Translations under genes and position numbers: made by a program
In this document: positions 6,466 through 14,931 of the stretch, piece by piece
How the letters are laid out: every line of letters begins with the position of its first letter
How positions within the stretch are numbered: position 1 is the first letter of the stretch
The notes under the pieces: model-generated
The model's database searches: none
Told to the model about the DNA's origin: nothing
What the model saw: the letters and a program-made list of their open reading frames with translations, nothing else
Source: Pseudomonadota bacterium
GTDB lineage: Bacteria > Pseudomonadota > Alphaproteobacteria > Rhizobiales > Devosiaceae
Reading direction: 5' to 3'
Assembly (NCBI GenBank): GCA_023437755.1
Contig: JAEZFJ010000107.1
Span: forward strand, 1 to 15,597
DNA: 15,597 bases

Positions 6466-7395
6466 ATGTCTGACGCTCTCAAGCAGCCGGTGGTTCGGTT
6501 CTCCCCATCATCAGGTCCTGGAGCCCCCGACGTGTGGGGGATCTATGAGCCTGACACAGGTTCCGTCCAATATATCTGTGCCGACCCGGACACCAGGAAA
6601 GCGGCGCTTATCGACGTAGTGTGGAACTTCGACCCAAAGTCGTTCTCGACGAGCTACAGGAGTGCCGATCAGGTCCTCGAGTTAGTCGAGCAGAATGGCC
6701 TCACCGTGGAGTGGGTGCTCGATACGCACCCGCATGCCGATCATCTGATGGCCTCAGCCTACCTCAAGCAGCGGACGGGCGCGCCTGCAGCCATCGGTAA
6801 CCGGGTGCACGATATTGCGGGGCTCTGGAGCGAAATCTACAACCTTCCGGACGCCTTTCACCCGGACCGCGATTTTGATCGACTGTTCAGGGAGGGAGAG
6901 ACCTTTCAGATCGGCAATCTTCCGGCCTCAGTTCTCCTTTCCCCCGGGCATACACTGGGATCTATCACCTACGTGGTAGGTAACGCTGCATTCGTCCATG
7001 ACACCCTGATGTATCCTGACGCTGGTACTTCGCGCGCCGACTTTCCCGGAGGCAGTGCAGAGCAGCTGTGGGAGTCGATTCAAGAGCTGCTTCGACTGTC
7101 CCCGGAAACCCGGCTCTTTGTTGGTCATGACTACGGAAGTGCGAACCGTGACGAGCCGCAGTGGGAGGCTACGGTAGCCGAGCACAAGGCCAGCAATGTC
7201 CATGTCAAAGATGGGACGGATCGACGGGAATGGATCAAGCGACGCACCGACCGAGACGCAACCCTGCCGCTACCAAACCGGATGCTGGCAGCACTGCAGG
7301 TCAACCTGCGCGGTGGCCGATTGCCTCCTGCCGAAGACGATAATCGGCACTATCTCAAGCTGCCGGTAAACCGCTTTACGCCTCCGAACGCTTAG
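6466..7395 (+). CDS. Second persulfide dioxygenase-like metallo-beta-lactamase protein
   Basis: A 309-residue paralogue of the product at 2845-3759, aligning over its whole length. It keeps the full metal-binding set: DTHPHADHL (H88, H90, D92, H93), SPGHT (H162), HDTLMYPD (D179), SRADFPGG and GHDYG (H221). It differs in having proline inside the first motif (H-P-H-A-D-H), histidine before the conserved aspartate (VHDT rather than VGDT), a tryptophan-rich N-terminus (VWGIYEPDTG) and basic C-terminal stretches, so substrate or thiol partner may differ. The ATG at 6466 has GAAAGG about nine bases upstream; the open frame back to 6184 overlaps the DUF302 gene and is discarded. It is separated from the rest of the operon by a stem-loop, so it may be read through or have its own promoter; I see no clear promoter in 6377-6465. 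Confidence 0.85.
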   Translation: MSDALKQPVVRFSPSSGPGAPDVWGIYEPDTGSVQYICADPDTRKAALIDVVWNFDPKSFSTSYRSADQVLELVEQNGLTVEWVLDTHPHADHLMASAYLKQRTGAPAAIGNRVHDIAGLWSEIYNLPDAFHPDRDFDRLFREGETFQIGNLPASVLLSPGHTLGSITYVVGNAAFVHDTLMYPDAGTSRADFPGGSAEQLWESIQELLRLSPETRLFVGHDYGSANRDEPQWEATVAEHKASNVHVKDGTDRREWIKRRTDRDATLPLPNRMLAALQVNLRGGRLPPAEDDNRHYLKLPVNRFTPPNA

Positions 7396-8046
7396 CCCGC
7401 GTCCAGTTAAAGCAGCCAAGCGGCAGCAGAGAACTACTGACCAGCAAGGCATCGTAGCGATAGAGTTCAGACGGCTTGCTGCCCGTGGCCATGTCCACGG
7501 CCCACAGCTGCCCTGATGGGTCAGCACCAGTATCCTGCTCCACCGCGACAATGGCTGCAAGGGCCCGCTGCTCGCTGACGTCGGAGCGGAACAAGACTAC
7601 AACCTGCCTTTGATCGTCAGCGACCAATGGGACGGAGTTTTCCTCGAACGCAATCCCGGGCTTTGCGGATCGTCATCGTATCGATAGGCACTACATCGCA
7701 CCGGGTAAGCCGATGCAGAACGCCTTCACCGGAAAGCGGCAGCTCAACAGACAAGGCGACAGGTCCAGCCCTCGACATTCTTCGACGACATGTCCGCTTC
7801 GCTTTCGGAGCACACAATCAGGGACGGTCAGCGAACGCACCCATTTTATGTGTCTGCTTTCGACCGCCACCGTCTGAAAACTGCCAGACCGCTACCGACC
7901 TCAAACGAGCCGTCAAGCGAAACAGCGGAGCTGGCAGCAAGAGGGCCGATTGCGGGCGGTCCGCTCTTGGCGATGCGCACGCACGAGCTGCCACCCAACT
8001 GATACAGTGTCCGCCAGCTACGGCCTGAATCGCCGAGGACGACGGC
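7396..8046. other. 651-base stretch without a defensible intact gene
   Basis: The two flanking genes converge on this stretch. On the minus strand, two overlapping short frames (7617-7817 and 7376 to about 7660) look protein-like and could be one frame-shifted remnant: the first contains VLHRLTRCDVVPIDTMTIRK, the second continues with IAFEENSVPLVADDQRQVVV and QLWAVDMATGS. A third minus-strand frame (7846-8046) continues in frame after the permease stop for 66 codons. I recognise no family in any of them. Plus-strand frames here are arginine- and serine-rich and resemble spurious translations of non-coding alphaproteobacterial DNA. No tRNA-like cloverleaf or transposase motif was seen. Confidence 0.4.
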
Positions 8047-9750
8047 TCAAGAGAAGAGCTCTGACATGGACTTCCCGATTACCCGGGTAGCGGCAAGGAC
8101 CAGGATCAGCGTGACCAAGATGGTGATCGAGCCAATGGCGGCGGCGGCAGAGATCTCCTGAGTTTCCAGACGTTCATAGATGGCGATCGAGATGGTCTTC
8201 CATCGCGCGGAGTAGAGCATCACCGTGGTGCTCATTTCCGATATGAGCGTTGTGAACACGATGATTGCGCCGGCAAGGATCCCGGGAGCGATCAAGGGGA
8301 TGGTGACCTTGCGCATCGTGGTCCCCCATGTCGCTCCCGCAACGGTGGAGGCTTCTTCCATCTTGAGGTCAATCTGGGTCACCGCAGCCACCACCGAACG
8401 GTAGATATAGGCGATGCGGCGCACGAAATAGCCGATCACGAGGATCGCGGCGGTGCCCGTCAGTGCGACCGGTCCACTGTTGTAGGTCACCAGCAGCGCC
8501 ACGCCGGTGACAATGCCCGGCAGGATAAACGGCAGCATGATGGTGAGGTCCAGGGCCCACTTGCCGACGAACTTCTTGCGCTCGGCGACATAGCCGGTGA
8601 GCGTTCCGAAGATGACGCAAGCCACGGTCGCCACCGCTGCAAGGATCAGACTGTTCTGGAGCGGCTCGACCACGCGACTGAACACGTATTGGTAGTTGCC
8701 CCAGCCGTACTGGGTAGGCCAGAGGGTGCCCGGCCACTTCTCGGCAAACGAGGTGAATACCACCACCAGTTGCGGCAGCAGGGCCAGCGCGAGCAATCCC
8801 CACACATAGAGGTTGGCGATGACGCGGATGCCCCGACCGGTCTGTAGCGCGGCGCGGCGAGTGGTGCTGCCAACGGTCACGAAGCGGCGCTTCTTGTTGA
8901 CCCGGATCAGGAAAAGGATCGCCCCGAGCGTGATCAGCACATTGACCAACGCGATGGCGGACGCCGCGTTGAGATTGAAGAAGCCGTGAATCTGGAAATA
9001 CATCAGCGTGGAGAGCACATACATTTCCCCGCCCAGCACTGCTGGCGTGCCGAACTCGCCCAGCGCCTCGATGAGCACGATCATCGCTCCGGCCAGCATC
9101 GGCGGGATGGCCAGCGGCAGCACCACGGTGCGCAGCACGCGCCAGCGCGACGCGCCCATCACGCGGGCGCTCTCCTCCAGATGCGGATCGACTGCTGTCA
9201 GGGCGCCCTGGACGAACAGGAACACAAAGGTGAAGTTCGACAGCACCATCGAAAGGATGACGCCGAAATGCCCGTAAACTGGCGGCATCTGGATGCCGAA
9301 CCACTGGTTCAGGTATTGCGAGACAATGCCGCTGCGGCCGAACAGCACCACCCACGAATAGGCCCCGATAAAGGGCGGTGAGATCAGAGGGATAATGGAC
9401 AGCGACAGGATCAGCGGCTTGAAGGGCATCTGCACCCGGGCAACGAAATACGCCGCCGGCACGGCAACTGCCGTTGCGAGTATGGTCACCACCACGCCGA
9501 TGAAGATCGTGTTCCACAAGGCCTGCTGGTACATGGACGAGGTGAAGAATCGCGAGAAGTTCTCCAGCGTCGCATTGAGCCCATTGAAGGCCTGCCCCGC
9601 GGGGGCAATGCTGTTCAGCATCGTGGTGCCGATGGGGTACAGCAGGAACGCCACCAGCACGACGATGGTGACACCCCCGGCCACATAGGGCGCGATGTTG
9701 AGGCGTCGCCTGGTGGCGGTCGGCAGCGCTGTCGCTGCAAGCTCCCTCAT
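8047..9750 (-). CDS. ABC transporter permease, fused two-domain (Fbp/AfuB/phosphonate type)
   Basis: A 567-residue inner-membrane protein built of two homologous permease halves in one chain, as in FbpB, AfuB and 2-aminoethylphosphonate-type permeases. About six membrane segments lie in each half. Each half has an EAA coupling loop that docks onto the ATPase: EESARVMGASRWRVLRTVVLP at about residues 192-212 and EEASTVAGATWGTTMRKVTIP at about 465-485. A basic linker near residues 284-310 joins the halves. Its ATG overlaps the stop of the ATPase gene by four bases (ATGA), so the two are translated together. It is the last gene of the four-gene operon. The family carries ferric iron, phosphonates, thiamine or hexose phosphates, and the permease sequence alone does not separate these. 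Confidence 0.88.
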   Translation of the reverse strand: MRELAATALPTATRRRLNIAPYVAGGVTIVVLVAFLLYPIGTTMLNSIAPAGQAFNGLNATLENFSRFFTSSMYQQALWNTIFIGVVVTILATAVAVPAAYFVARVQMPFKPLILSLSIIPLISPPFIGAYSWVVLFGRSGIVSQYLNQWFGIQMPPVYGHFGVILSMVLSNFTFVFLFVQGALTAVDPHLEESARVMGASRWRVLRTVVLPLAIPPMLAGAMIVLIEALGEFGTPAVLGGEMYVLSTLMYFQIHGFFNLNAASAIALVNVLITLGAILFLIRVNKKRRFVTVGSTTRRAALQTGRGIRVIANLYVWGLLALALLPQLVVVFTSFAEKWPGTLWPTQYGWGNYQYVFSRVVEPLQNSLILAAVATVACVIFGTLTGYVAERKKFVGKWALDLTIMLPFILPGIVTGVALLVTYNSGPVALTGTAAILVIGYFVRRIAYIYRSVVAAVTQIDLKMEEASTVAGATWGTTMRKVTIPLIAPGILAGAIIVFTTLISEMSTTVMLYSARWKTISIAIYERLETQEISAAAAIGSITILVTLILVLAATRVIGKSMSELFS

Positions 9751-10883
9751 CGGGCACTCTCCTCAAACACGAGGCCTTCCCCGACCAGCCCGAACCGCAC
9801 CTCATCGCCCTCCGACACGCCTTCTGCGAACGCCGGCAGGTCGACGATGACCTCGCCTCTGGCCTGGCTGCTCTCGACCAGATAGCGGACGAAGCTGCCG
9901 AGGAACTGGATGCGCACCGCCCGTCCGGTGAAGGCGGGTCTGTCGAGCTGTTGGCTGGCAGAGGCCAGCCACATCTGCTCAGGCCGGCTCATCATGAGGG
10001 CCGTATGCGGCTTCACGAACCAGTCGCCCTCGTCGTCTGCCGCCGTTACCGTCTTGACCCCGGCAAAGCGGCTCCCGCCAATGGCCACTACGGCGGCGCG
10101 GTTGCTGTCGCGGGTTTCAATGTCCACTGGAAAGAAGTTGGCCTTGCCGATGAAGTCGGCAACAAACAAGGACGTCGGCGCGGAATAGATCTCGTAAGGC
10201 GCTCCCAACTGCATCAGCCGCCCCTTCGAGAACACGCCGACCACGTCCGAAATCGCCATGGCCTCTTCCTGATCGTGGGTCACATAGAGTGCCATCACGT
10301 TCAGCGCCTTCTGCAGGCGGCGGATCTCGTCGCGCATCTCGACGCGCAGCTTGGCGTCGAGGTTGGCCAGCGGCTCATCGAGCAGCAGCATACCGGGATG
10401 ATAGACCAGGGCGCGACCGATCGAGACCCGCTGCTGCTGGCCGCCGGACAGGTCGGCCGGGTAGCGCTGGGCCAGTCCGTCGAGGCGAAGCATGCCCAGG
10501 GTTTCGTGGACCCGCTTCTTGATCGTAGCCTCGTCGGCTCCGCGCAGCCTCAGACCGTAGGCCGCATTCTCGAACACGGTCATGTGCGGAAAGAGCGCGT
10601 AGGACTGAAATACCATGCCGATATTGCGCTCGAAAGCGCTCTTGCGACGGAAGTCCTCCCCATTGAACAGGATTTGCCCGCTCGTAATGGTTTCGAGCCC
10701 GGCAATCATGCGGAGCGTCGTGGTCTTTCCGCAGCCCGATGGCCCAAGCATGGTGAAGAACGTGTTCGGCGCGATGTCGAAGCTGACATCCTTGACCGCC
10801 GTGGCCGGCCCCTCAGGTGTATCGAAGATCTTGGTCAGCTCGCGCACTGAAAGGCGGGCGGGCGCCGGCGAAGAAGGGGCCAT
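9747..10883 (-). CDS. ABC transporter ATP-binding protein (FbpC/PotA type)
   Basis: A 378-residue ATPase subunit. Visible motifs are Walker A GPSGCGKTT (residues 47-55), the Q-loop in MVFQSYALFPH (about 90-100), signature LSGGQ (145-149), Walker B MLLLDEP (165-171), D-loop ANLDAK and the switch histidine H203. A C-terminal beta-rich TOBE/OB regulatory region covers about residues 240-375, as expected for iron, polyamine or sulfate-type importers. Its ATG shares one base with the TGA of the PP2C-like gene, and its own TGA overlaps the permease start by four bases. It energises the transporter formed with the fused permease and the binding protein. Start choice is fixed by the overlap. Confidence 0.9.
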   Translation of the reverse strand: MAPSSPAPARLSVRELTKIFDTPEGPATAVKDVSFDIAPNTFFTMLGPSGCGKTTTLRMIAGLETITSGQILFNGEDFRRKSAFERNIGMVFQSYALFPHMTVFENAAYGLRLRGADEATIKKRVHETLGMLRLDGLAQRYPADLSGGQQQRVSIGRALVYHPGMLLLDEPLANLDAKLRVEMRDEIRRLQKALNVMALYVTHDQEEAMAISDVVGVFSKGRLMQLGAPYEIYSAPTSLFVADFIGKANFFPVDIETRDSNRAAVVAIGGSRFAGVKTVTAADDEGDWFVKPHTALMMSRPEQMWLASASQQLDRPAFTGRAVRIQFLGSFVRYLVESSQARGEVIVDLPAFAEGVSEGDEVRFGLVGEGLVFEESAR

Positions 10884-11890
10884 CAGTCGGTTCCTGCGGA
10901 TATGAAGAGGATGCTGCGGTCATCCCCGAAATTCTTGCCGACGCGGCCCTTGGTGCTCGCATAGAGGCCTATACGGTCGGGGTCGATCCGGTCGGCCTTG
11001 GCGAGCGCGGCTTCCCAGGCGGCAATACCGGTGGCGTCGGGAAGAGCCGGATAGCCGTCGGTGGCAAGTTCCAGCGTCTTGATTTCGGAGCGGGGAAGGT
11101 CGAGCACACGGGCCGACCTGCTGGTGTCGCTCACGCCATCGAGGGCAGCGGCATAGATGGCGTCCGGATCGGCACGAATGCCTTCAAGGCCAGCCGTAAG
11201 GATAACGTCGACCAGGGCAAGGTCATTGCCGCAGGCGTCAAGGATGAGACGGTCACAGCGCACGGCCGCGACAATGGCGGCGAGGTCGGCTGCGGTGAGT
11301 GGATGGGGTGCCGGGGCGGCGGAGGCTGGCCCCTGGACGATCAGTTGCCGCGCGACCGGGCGGGCGGCGTCGGCGCCCAGGCCCTTCTCGATCAGCATGG
11401 TCCAGGCGGCCGAGCGTGCCTTGGATAGCACCGTGTCACCGGGGAAATGATGTTCGAGCACCACCTCGCCATTGACGCGGATGGTGCAGTCGCCGAGGGC
11501 CACGAGGCGAACCATGCCGCCAGAAACGAAAGCGGCGGAAAACGCAGCGCGGAAGCGCGCCAGCCCCGACCGAATGTCGGGCTCAGCAATCCGCAGCCGC
11601 TGGTAGGTGGCGGCGATGGCGTGGTTGAGATCTCCGACAAGTTCAGTCGGATCTGGCAGGCTCGCGAGCGGACCGGCAGCGACACTCGCAAGCGCTTCCG
11701 CCACTGCCTGGGCCGCAAGATAGCCCCCGGTGGCGCCCTGCCCCAGCCGGTCGTCATAGCGCAGACCGCTGATGTCGGTCGCACCGTCGATCACCGCATA
11801 CAGGCGGTTGGGAATGGCAACGATGCGGTCTTCGTTGGTTTCAGGCGCGTCAGGGTTCTTGGCCTGGGTAAACCCCTGGAAATGATGCAA
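10883..11890 (-). CDS. PP2C-like serine/threonine phosphatase-family protein in transporter operon
   Basis: A soluble protein of about 335 residues resembling the PPM/PP2C fold. Candidate metal-binding positions, numbered from the TTG start, are NEDR (D21), VIDGATD (D35-G36), LATDGYP (D278-G279) and GDDRS (D323-D324), in the order and roughly the spacing of PP2C motifs 1, 2, 8 and 11. ALGDC near residues 131-135 matches the central G-D motif. There is no signal peptide, so it acts in the cytoplasm. I prefer TTG 11890, which has GGAG eight bases upstream; the GTG at 11935 falls in a perfect stem-loop and would add 15 residues without a ribosome site. It lies between the binding-protein and ATPase genes, so its substrate may be a transporter subunit, a regulator or the imported solute; this is unknown. 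Confidence 0.75.
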   Translation of the reverse strand: MHHFQGFTQAKNPDAPETNEDRIVAIPNRLYAVIDGATDISGLRYDDRLGQGATGGYLAAQAVAEALASVAAGPLASLPDPTELVGDLNHAIAATYQRLRIAEPDIRSGLARFRAAFSAAFVSGGMVRLVALGDCTIRVNGEVVLEHHFPGDTVLSKARSAAWTMLIEKGLGADAARPVARQLIVQGPASAAPAPHPLTAADLAAIVAAVRCDRLILDACGNDLALVDVILTAGLEGIRADPDAIYAAALDGVSDTSRSARVLDLPRSEIKTLELATDGYPALPDATGIAAWEAALAKADRIDPDRIGLYASTKGRVGKNFGDDRSILFISAGTD

Positions 11891-11909
11891 GTGGCGCTCT
11901 CCGGTAGTG

Positions 11910-11935
11910 GTGAAGCGCGGCGGGCCGCGCTTCAC
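11910..11935 (-). terminator. Intercistronic stem-loop after the binding-protein gene
   Basis: Bases 11910-11920 and 11925-11935 form a perfect 11-bp GC-rich stem (GTGAAGCGCGG with CCGCGCTTCAC) and a four-base loop. It starts eight bases after the binding-protein stop and ends 19 bases before the preferred start of the next gene. No T run follows. Such hairpins after periplasmic binding-protein genes usually stabilise the upstream mRNA or partly terminate transcription, so the binding protein is made in excess over the other subunits. Confidence 0.65.
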
Positions 11936-11943
11936 TGGCTCGA

Positions 11944-12909
11944 TTACTGCGCGAACAGTTCGTCGAACTTGGCCAGGTTCTCGTCGCGGGTCGAGGCCGC
12001 GAGATTGTCGTCATAGGGGAAGGTCGGGACCTCGCTGGTCGGCATCAGGCCTTCCGGCGGCGCCACGTCCTTGCGCACCGAGCGACGGTTGGTCGATACG
12101 ATCAGCTCGTGCGCCTCCTTGGAGTTGGCGTAGTCGAGGAACAGCTTGGCGTTGTCCGGGTTCGGGCCGCCGGCGATGATCGCCGAGGCATCGAAGCGCA
12201 GGCCCGTGCCATCTTCCGGATAGATCGCGGTCACCGGGTAGCCTTCGTCCATCATCGTCTTGATGTTGACTTCGCCCGTCACCCCGACCTCGATCTCGCC
12301 GCGACCGACGTCTTGGAACACGCTCTGGGAGGAGGTGGTGAAGCGCGCATTCTTCATGACCTGCTCGGCCACGTCCCAGCCATAGAGCTGCAGGATCTGG
12401 GCAAGTTGGGCATAGGCGGAGCCCGAGAGTGAGGGGTTGGCCAGTACCAGCTTGCCCTCCAGCTCCGGGGCAGCCAGGTCGGCCCAGGTCCGCGGATACT
12501 CGTCCTCGCTCATCAGGTTAGTGTTCACGATGAACGCCTGCAGCGGCATCGAGCAGCCGTAGAAGGAATGGTCGGCCGCCACGACGTCGGCGTCAAAATT
12601 GGGCAGTTCCGGGCTTTCGTGGGGGGCGAAAAGACCCGGATTGGAGAGAAACGCTTCGCTGGAGGCGCAGAGGACCACGTCGCCCTGCGGGTTGTCCTTT
12701 TCCGCAGCCATCCGGGTGAACAGCTCGCCCACGCCGGCATTGATTGCCGAGATGGAGATGCCCGGATACTTCTCGCGGAAGCCATCGATGATCAGCTCAC
12801 CTGCGTCCCCGGCGGGGTTGTAGACAATCAGCCCACCGTCCTGGGCTATTGCAGTGTGGCTCATCAGGGTGCCTACGGCAGCAATGAGAGCAAGCGACTT
12901 CAGATTCAT
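11944..12909 (-). CDS. Periplasmic substrate-binding protein (Fbp/AfuA/phosphonate-type, PBP2 fold)
   Basis: A 321-residue secreted binding protein. The first 22 residues form a signal peptide (MNLKSLALIAAVGTLMSHTAIA, cleavage before QDGG). The mature part has PBP2 features: LIVYNPAGDAGELIIDGFREKYPG, AEKDNPQGDVV, PELEGKLVLANPSLSGSAY (hinge and ligand-loop region) and a C-terminal DNAKLFLDYANSKEAHELI helix typical of ferric/phosphonate/hexose-phosphate binders. Two cysteines, C81 and C119, could form a periplasmic disulfide. The adjacent tyrosine pair of classical FbpA iron sites is not evident, which argues weakly against iron. ATG 12909 has GGAGGAGG upstream; an open extension to 13020 is rejected because it would precede the signal peptide. 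It is the first gene of the operon and faces nagB across a shared operator region. Confidence 0.88.
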   Translation of the reverse strand: MNLKSLALIAAVGTLMSHTAIAQDGGLIVYNPAGDAGELIIDGFREKYPGISISAINAGVGELFTRMAAEKDNPQGDVVLCASSEAFLSNPGLFAPHESPELPNFDADVVAADHSFYGCSMPLQAFIVNTNLMSEDEYPRTWADLAAPELEGKLVLANPSLSGSAYAQLAQILQLYGWDVAEQVMKNARFTTSSQSVFQDVGRGEIEVGVTGEVNIKTMMDEGYPVTAIYPEDGTGLRFDASAIIAGGPNPDNAKLFLDYANSKEAHELIVSTNRRSVRKDVAPPEGLMPTSEVPTFPYDDNLAASTRDENLAKFDELFAQ

Positions 12910-12967
12910 TGGATCCTCCTCCTTCCGGCGGTGCCGATGAACAACTGTTCTACACTCCCAGCGGTTT

Positions 12968-12981
12968 TGCAACCGGTTGCG
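12968..12981. promoter_or_regulatory. LacI-family-type operator 1
   Basis: TGCAACCGGTTGCG contains the perfect 12-bp palindrome GCAACCGGTTGC (12969-12980) with the central CG typical of LacI/GalR sites, and matches the general pattern TGNAANCGNTTNCA at all but the last position. AACCGGT recurs 12 bases further on (12983-12989). The site lies between the divergent binding-protein and nagB genes. The regulator itself is not in the window. Confidence 0.55.
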
Positions 12982-13015
12982 TAACCGGTCGAAGCTGTTA
13001 TCCTTTCCTTTAACG

Positions 13016-13029
13016 ATCAAACGTTTTCA
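13016..13029. promoter_or_regulatory. LacI-family-type operator 2
   Basis: Read on the minus strand, TGAAAACGTTTGAT has the AAACGTTT palindromic core (13019-13026) and fits the LacI-type pattern except at its last two bases. Its centre is 48 bases from operator 1 and its near edge 35 bases from the nagB start, where it would block a promoter such as TTGCGT/TATCCT (12978-12983 and 13000-13005). Two such sites in one intergenic region suggest joint or looping repression of both directions. Confidence 0.45.
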
Positions 13030-13064
13030 GGGCTCACGCCTGCCAGACCGAAGGAAACCGGCTC

Positions 13065-13805
13065 GTGCAGATCATCACCCACGCCTCCAAGGATGCGCTT
13101 GGCCAGGCGGCAGCCCGTCAGGGTGCCGAGGCAATCAACGCGGCCATTTCCGCCCGCGGCCACGCCAACATCATCGTGGCAACCGGTGCCAGCCAGTTCG
13201 AGATGCTTGAGCACCTTGTCAGGGCAGACGTGGACTTCTCCAAGGTCACAGCCTTTCATCTCGACGAGTATGTCGGCGTTTCACGCGAGCATCCCGCCAG
13301 CTTCCGCCGCTACCTGCGGGAGCGGTTCGCAGAGAAGCTCCCGCATCTCGGAGAGATCATCTACATCGATGGCGACGCAGCCGACCTGGCTGGCGAAGTT
13401 GACCGCGTCAGCCAGCGGATCGCTCAGGTCGACATCGATGTCTGCTTCGCCGGGATTGGCGAGAACGGCCACCTAGCCTTCAACGACCCGCCGGCGGACT
13501 TCGGGACCCGGGCACCCTACCTGGTCGTTGAACTGGACGAGGCCTGCCGTCGCCAGCAGATGGGCGAAGGCTGGTTCGCCACGATCGATGACGTGCCGCT
13601 GCGTGCCGTGTCGATGAGTGTGCAGCAGATCCTCAAGAGCGCCACCATCATCCTGTCGGTGCCGGATGCGCGCAAGGCCGAAGCCGTGCGGGCCGCATGC
13701 GAAGGCGAGGTCACGCCGAACGTGCCGGCCTCCATCCTCCAGCAGCACCACGACACCACCCTGCACCTAGACAAGGCATCGGCCGCACTGCTGGGCAGCA
13801 AATAA
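13065..13805 (+). CDS. nagB: Glucosamine-6-phosphate deaminase (NagB family)
   Basis: A 246-residue cytoplasmic enzyme of the NagB/6-phosphogluconolactonase superfamily, likely converting glucosamine 6-phosphate to fructose 6-phosphate and ammonia. Visible motifs are VATGASQFEMLEHL (phosphate-binding loop, about 38-51), FHLDEYVGV (65-73, with D67 as the expected general base) and FAGIGENGHLAFNDPP (128-143, with catalytic H136). The Asp that precedes Gly-His in the E. coli enzyme is Asn134 here, as in many Gram-positive NagB proteins. The GTG start at 13065 has AAGGA nine bases upstream; no better start exists. No nagA lies next to it, so the substrate may arrive already deacetylated or phosphorylated. 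It is divergent from the ABC operon and probably shares LacI-type control with it. A related sugar-phosphate isomerase activity is possible. Confidence 0.85.
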   Translation: MQIITHASKDALGQAAARQGAEAINAAISARGHANIIVATGASQFEMLEHLVRADVDFSKVTAFHLDEYVGVSREHPASFRRYLRERFAEKLPHLGEIIYIDGDAADLAGEVDRVSQRIAQVDIDVCFAGIGENGHLAFNDPPADFGTRAPYLVVELDEACRRQQMGEGWFATIDDVPLRAVSMSVQQILKSATIILSVPDARKAEAVRAACEGEVTPNVPASILQQHHDTTLHLDKASAALLGSK

Positions 13806-13815
13806 GGGCAACCCG

Positions 13816-13850
13816 CCCCGGACGGCGCAGAACCGCCTGCGCCGCCGGGG
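13816..13850. terminator. Hairpin between convergent nagB and ABC ATPase genes
   Basis: CCCCGG plus CGGCGCAG (13816-13830, with a single bulged A at 13822) pairs with CTGCGCCGCCGGGG (13837-13850) around a six-base loop. It fills the gap between the nagB stop and the stop of the convergent ATPase gene and could serve both. There is no T run on either side. Confidence 0.6.
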
Positions 13851-13854
13851 ACAG

Positions 13855-14931
<1,077 letters not shown>

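Noticed and set aside
7483..7500. CCGTGG/CCACGG inverted repeat as terminator of the second metallo-beta-lactamase gene
   Set aside because: The stem is only six base pairs, lies about 90 bases after the stop and is not followed by T residues.
7846..8046. In-frame extension of the permease beyond its stop codon
   Set aside because: Sixty-six open codons follow the TGA, but the permease already has the normal family length and the extension has no membrane or domain features; there is no sign of recoding.
8369..9805. 478-residue minus-strand open frame overlapping the fused permease gene in another frame
   Set aside because: Composition is dominated by Arg, Ala, Gly and His with no membrane pattern, as expected for an out-of-frame reading of GC-rich coding DNA.
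9951..10850. 299-residue plus-strand open frame opposite the ABC ATPase gene
   Set aside because: It is antisense to a complete ATPase with all nucleotide-binding motifs and has no family features.
12910..13020. 37-residue N-terminal extension of the binding protein
   Set aside because: It would place a charged Arg-rich segment before a good signal peptide and would cover the operator region; ATG 12909 has an excellent ribosome site.
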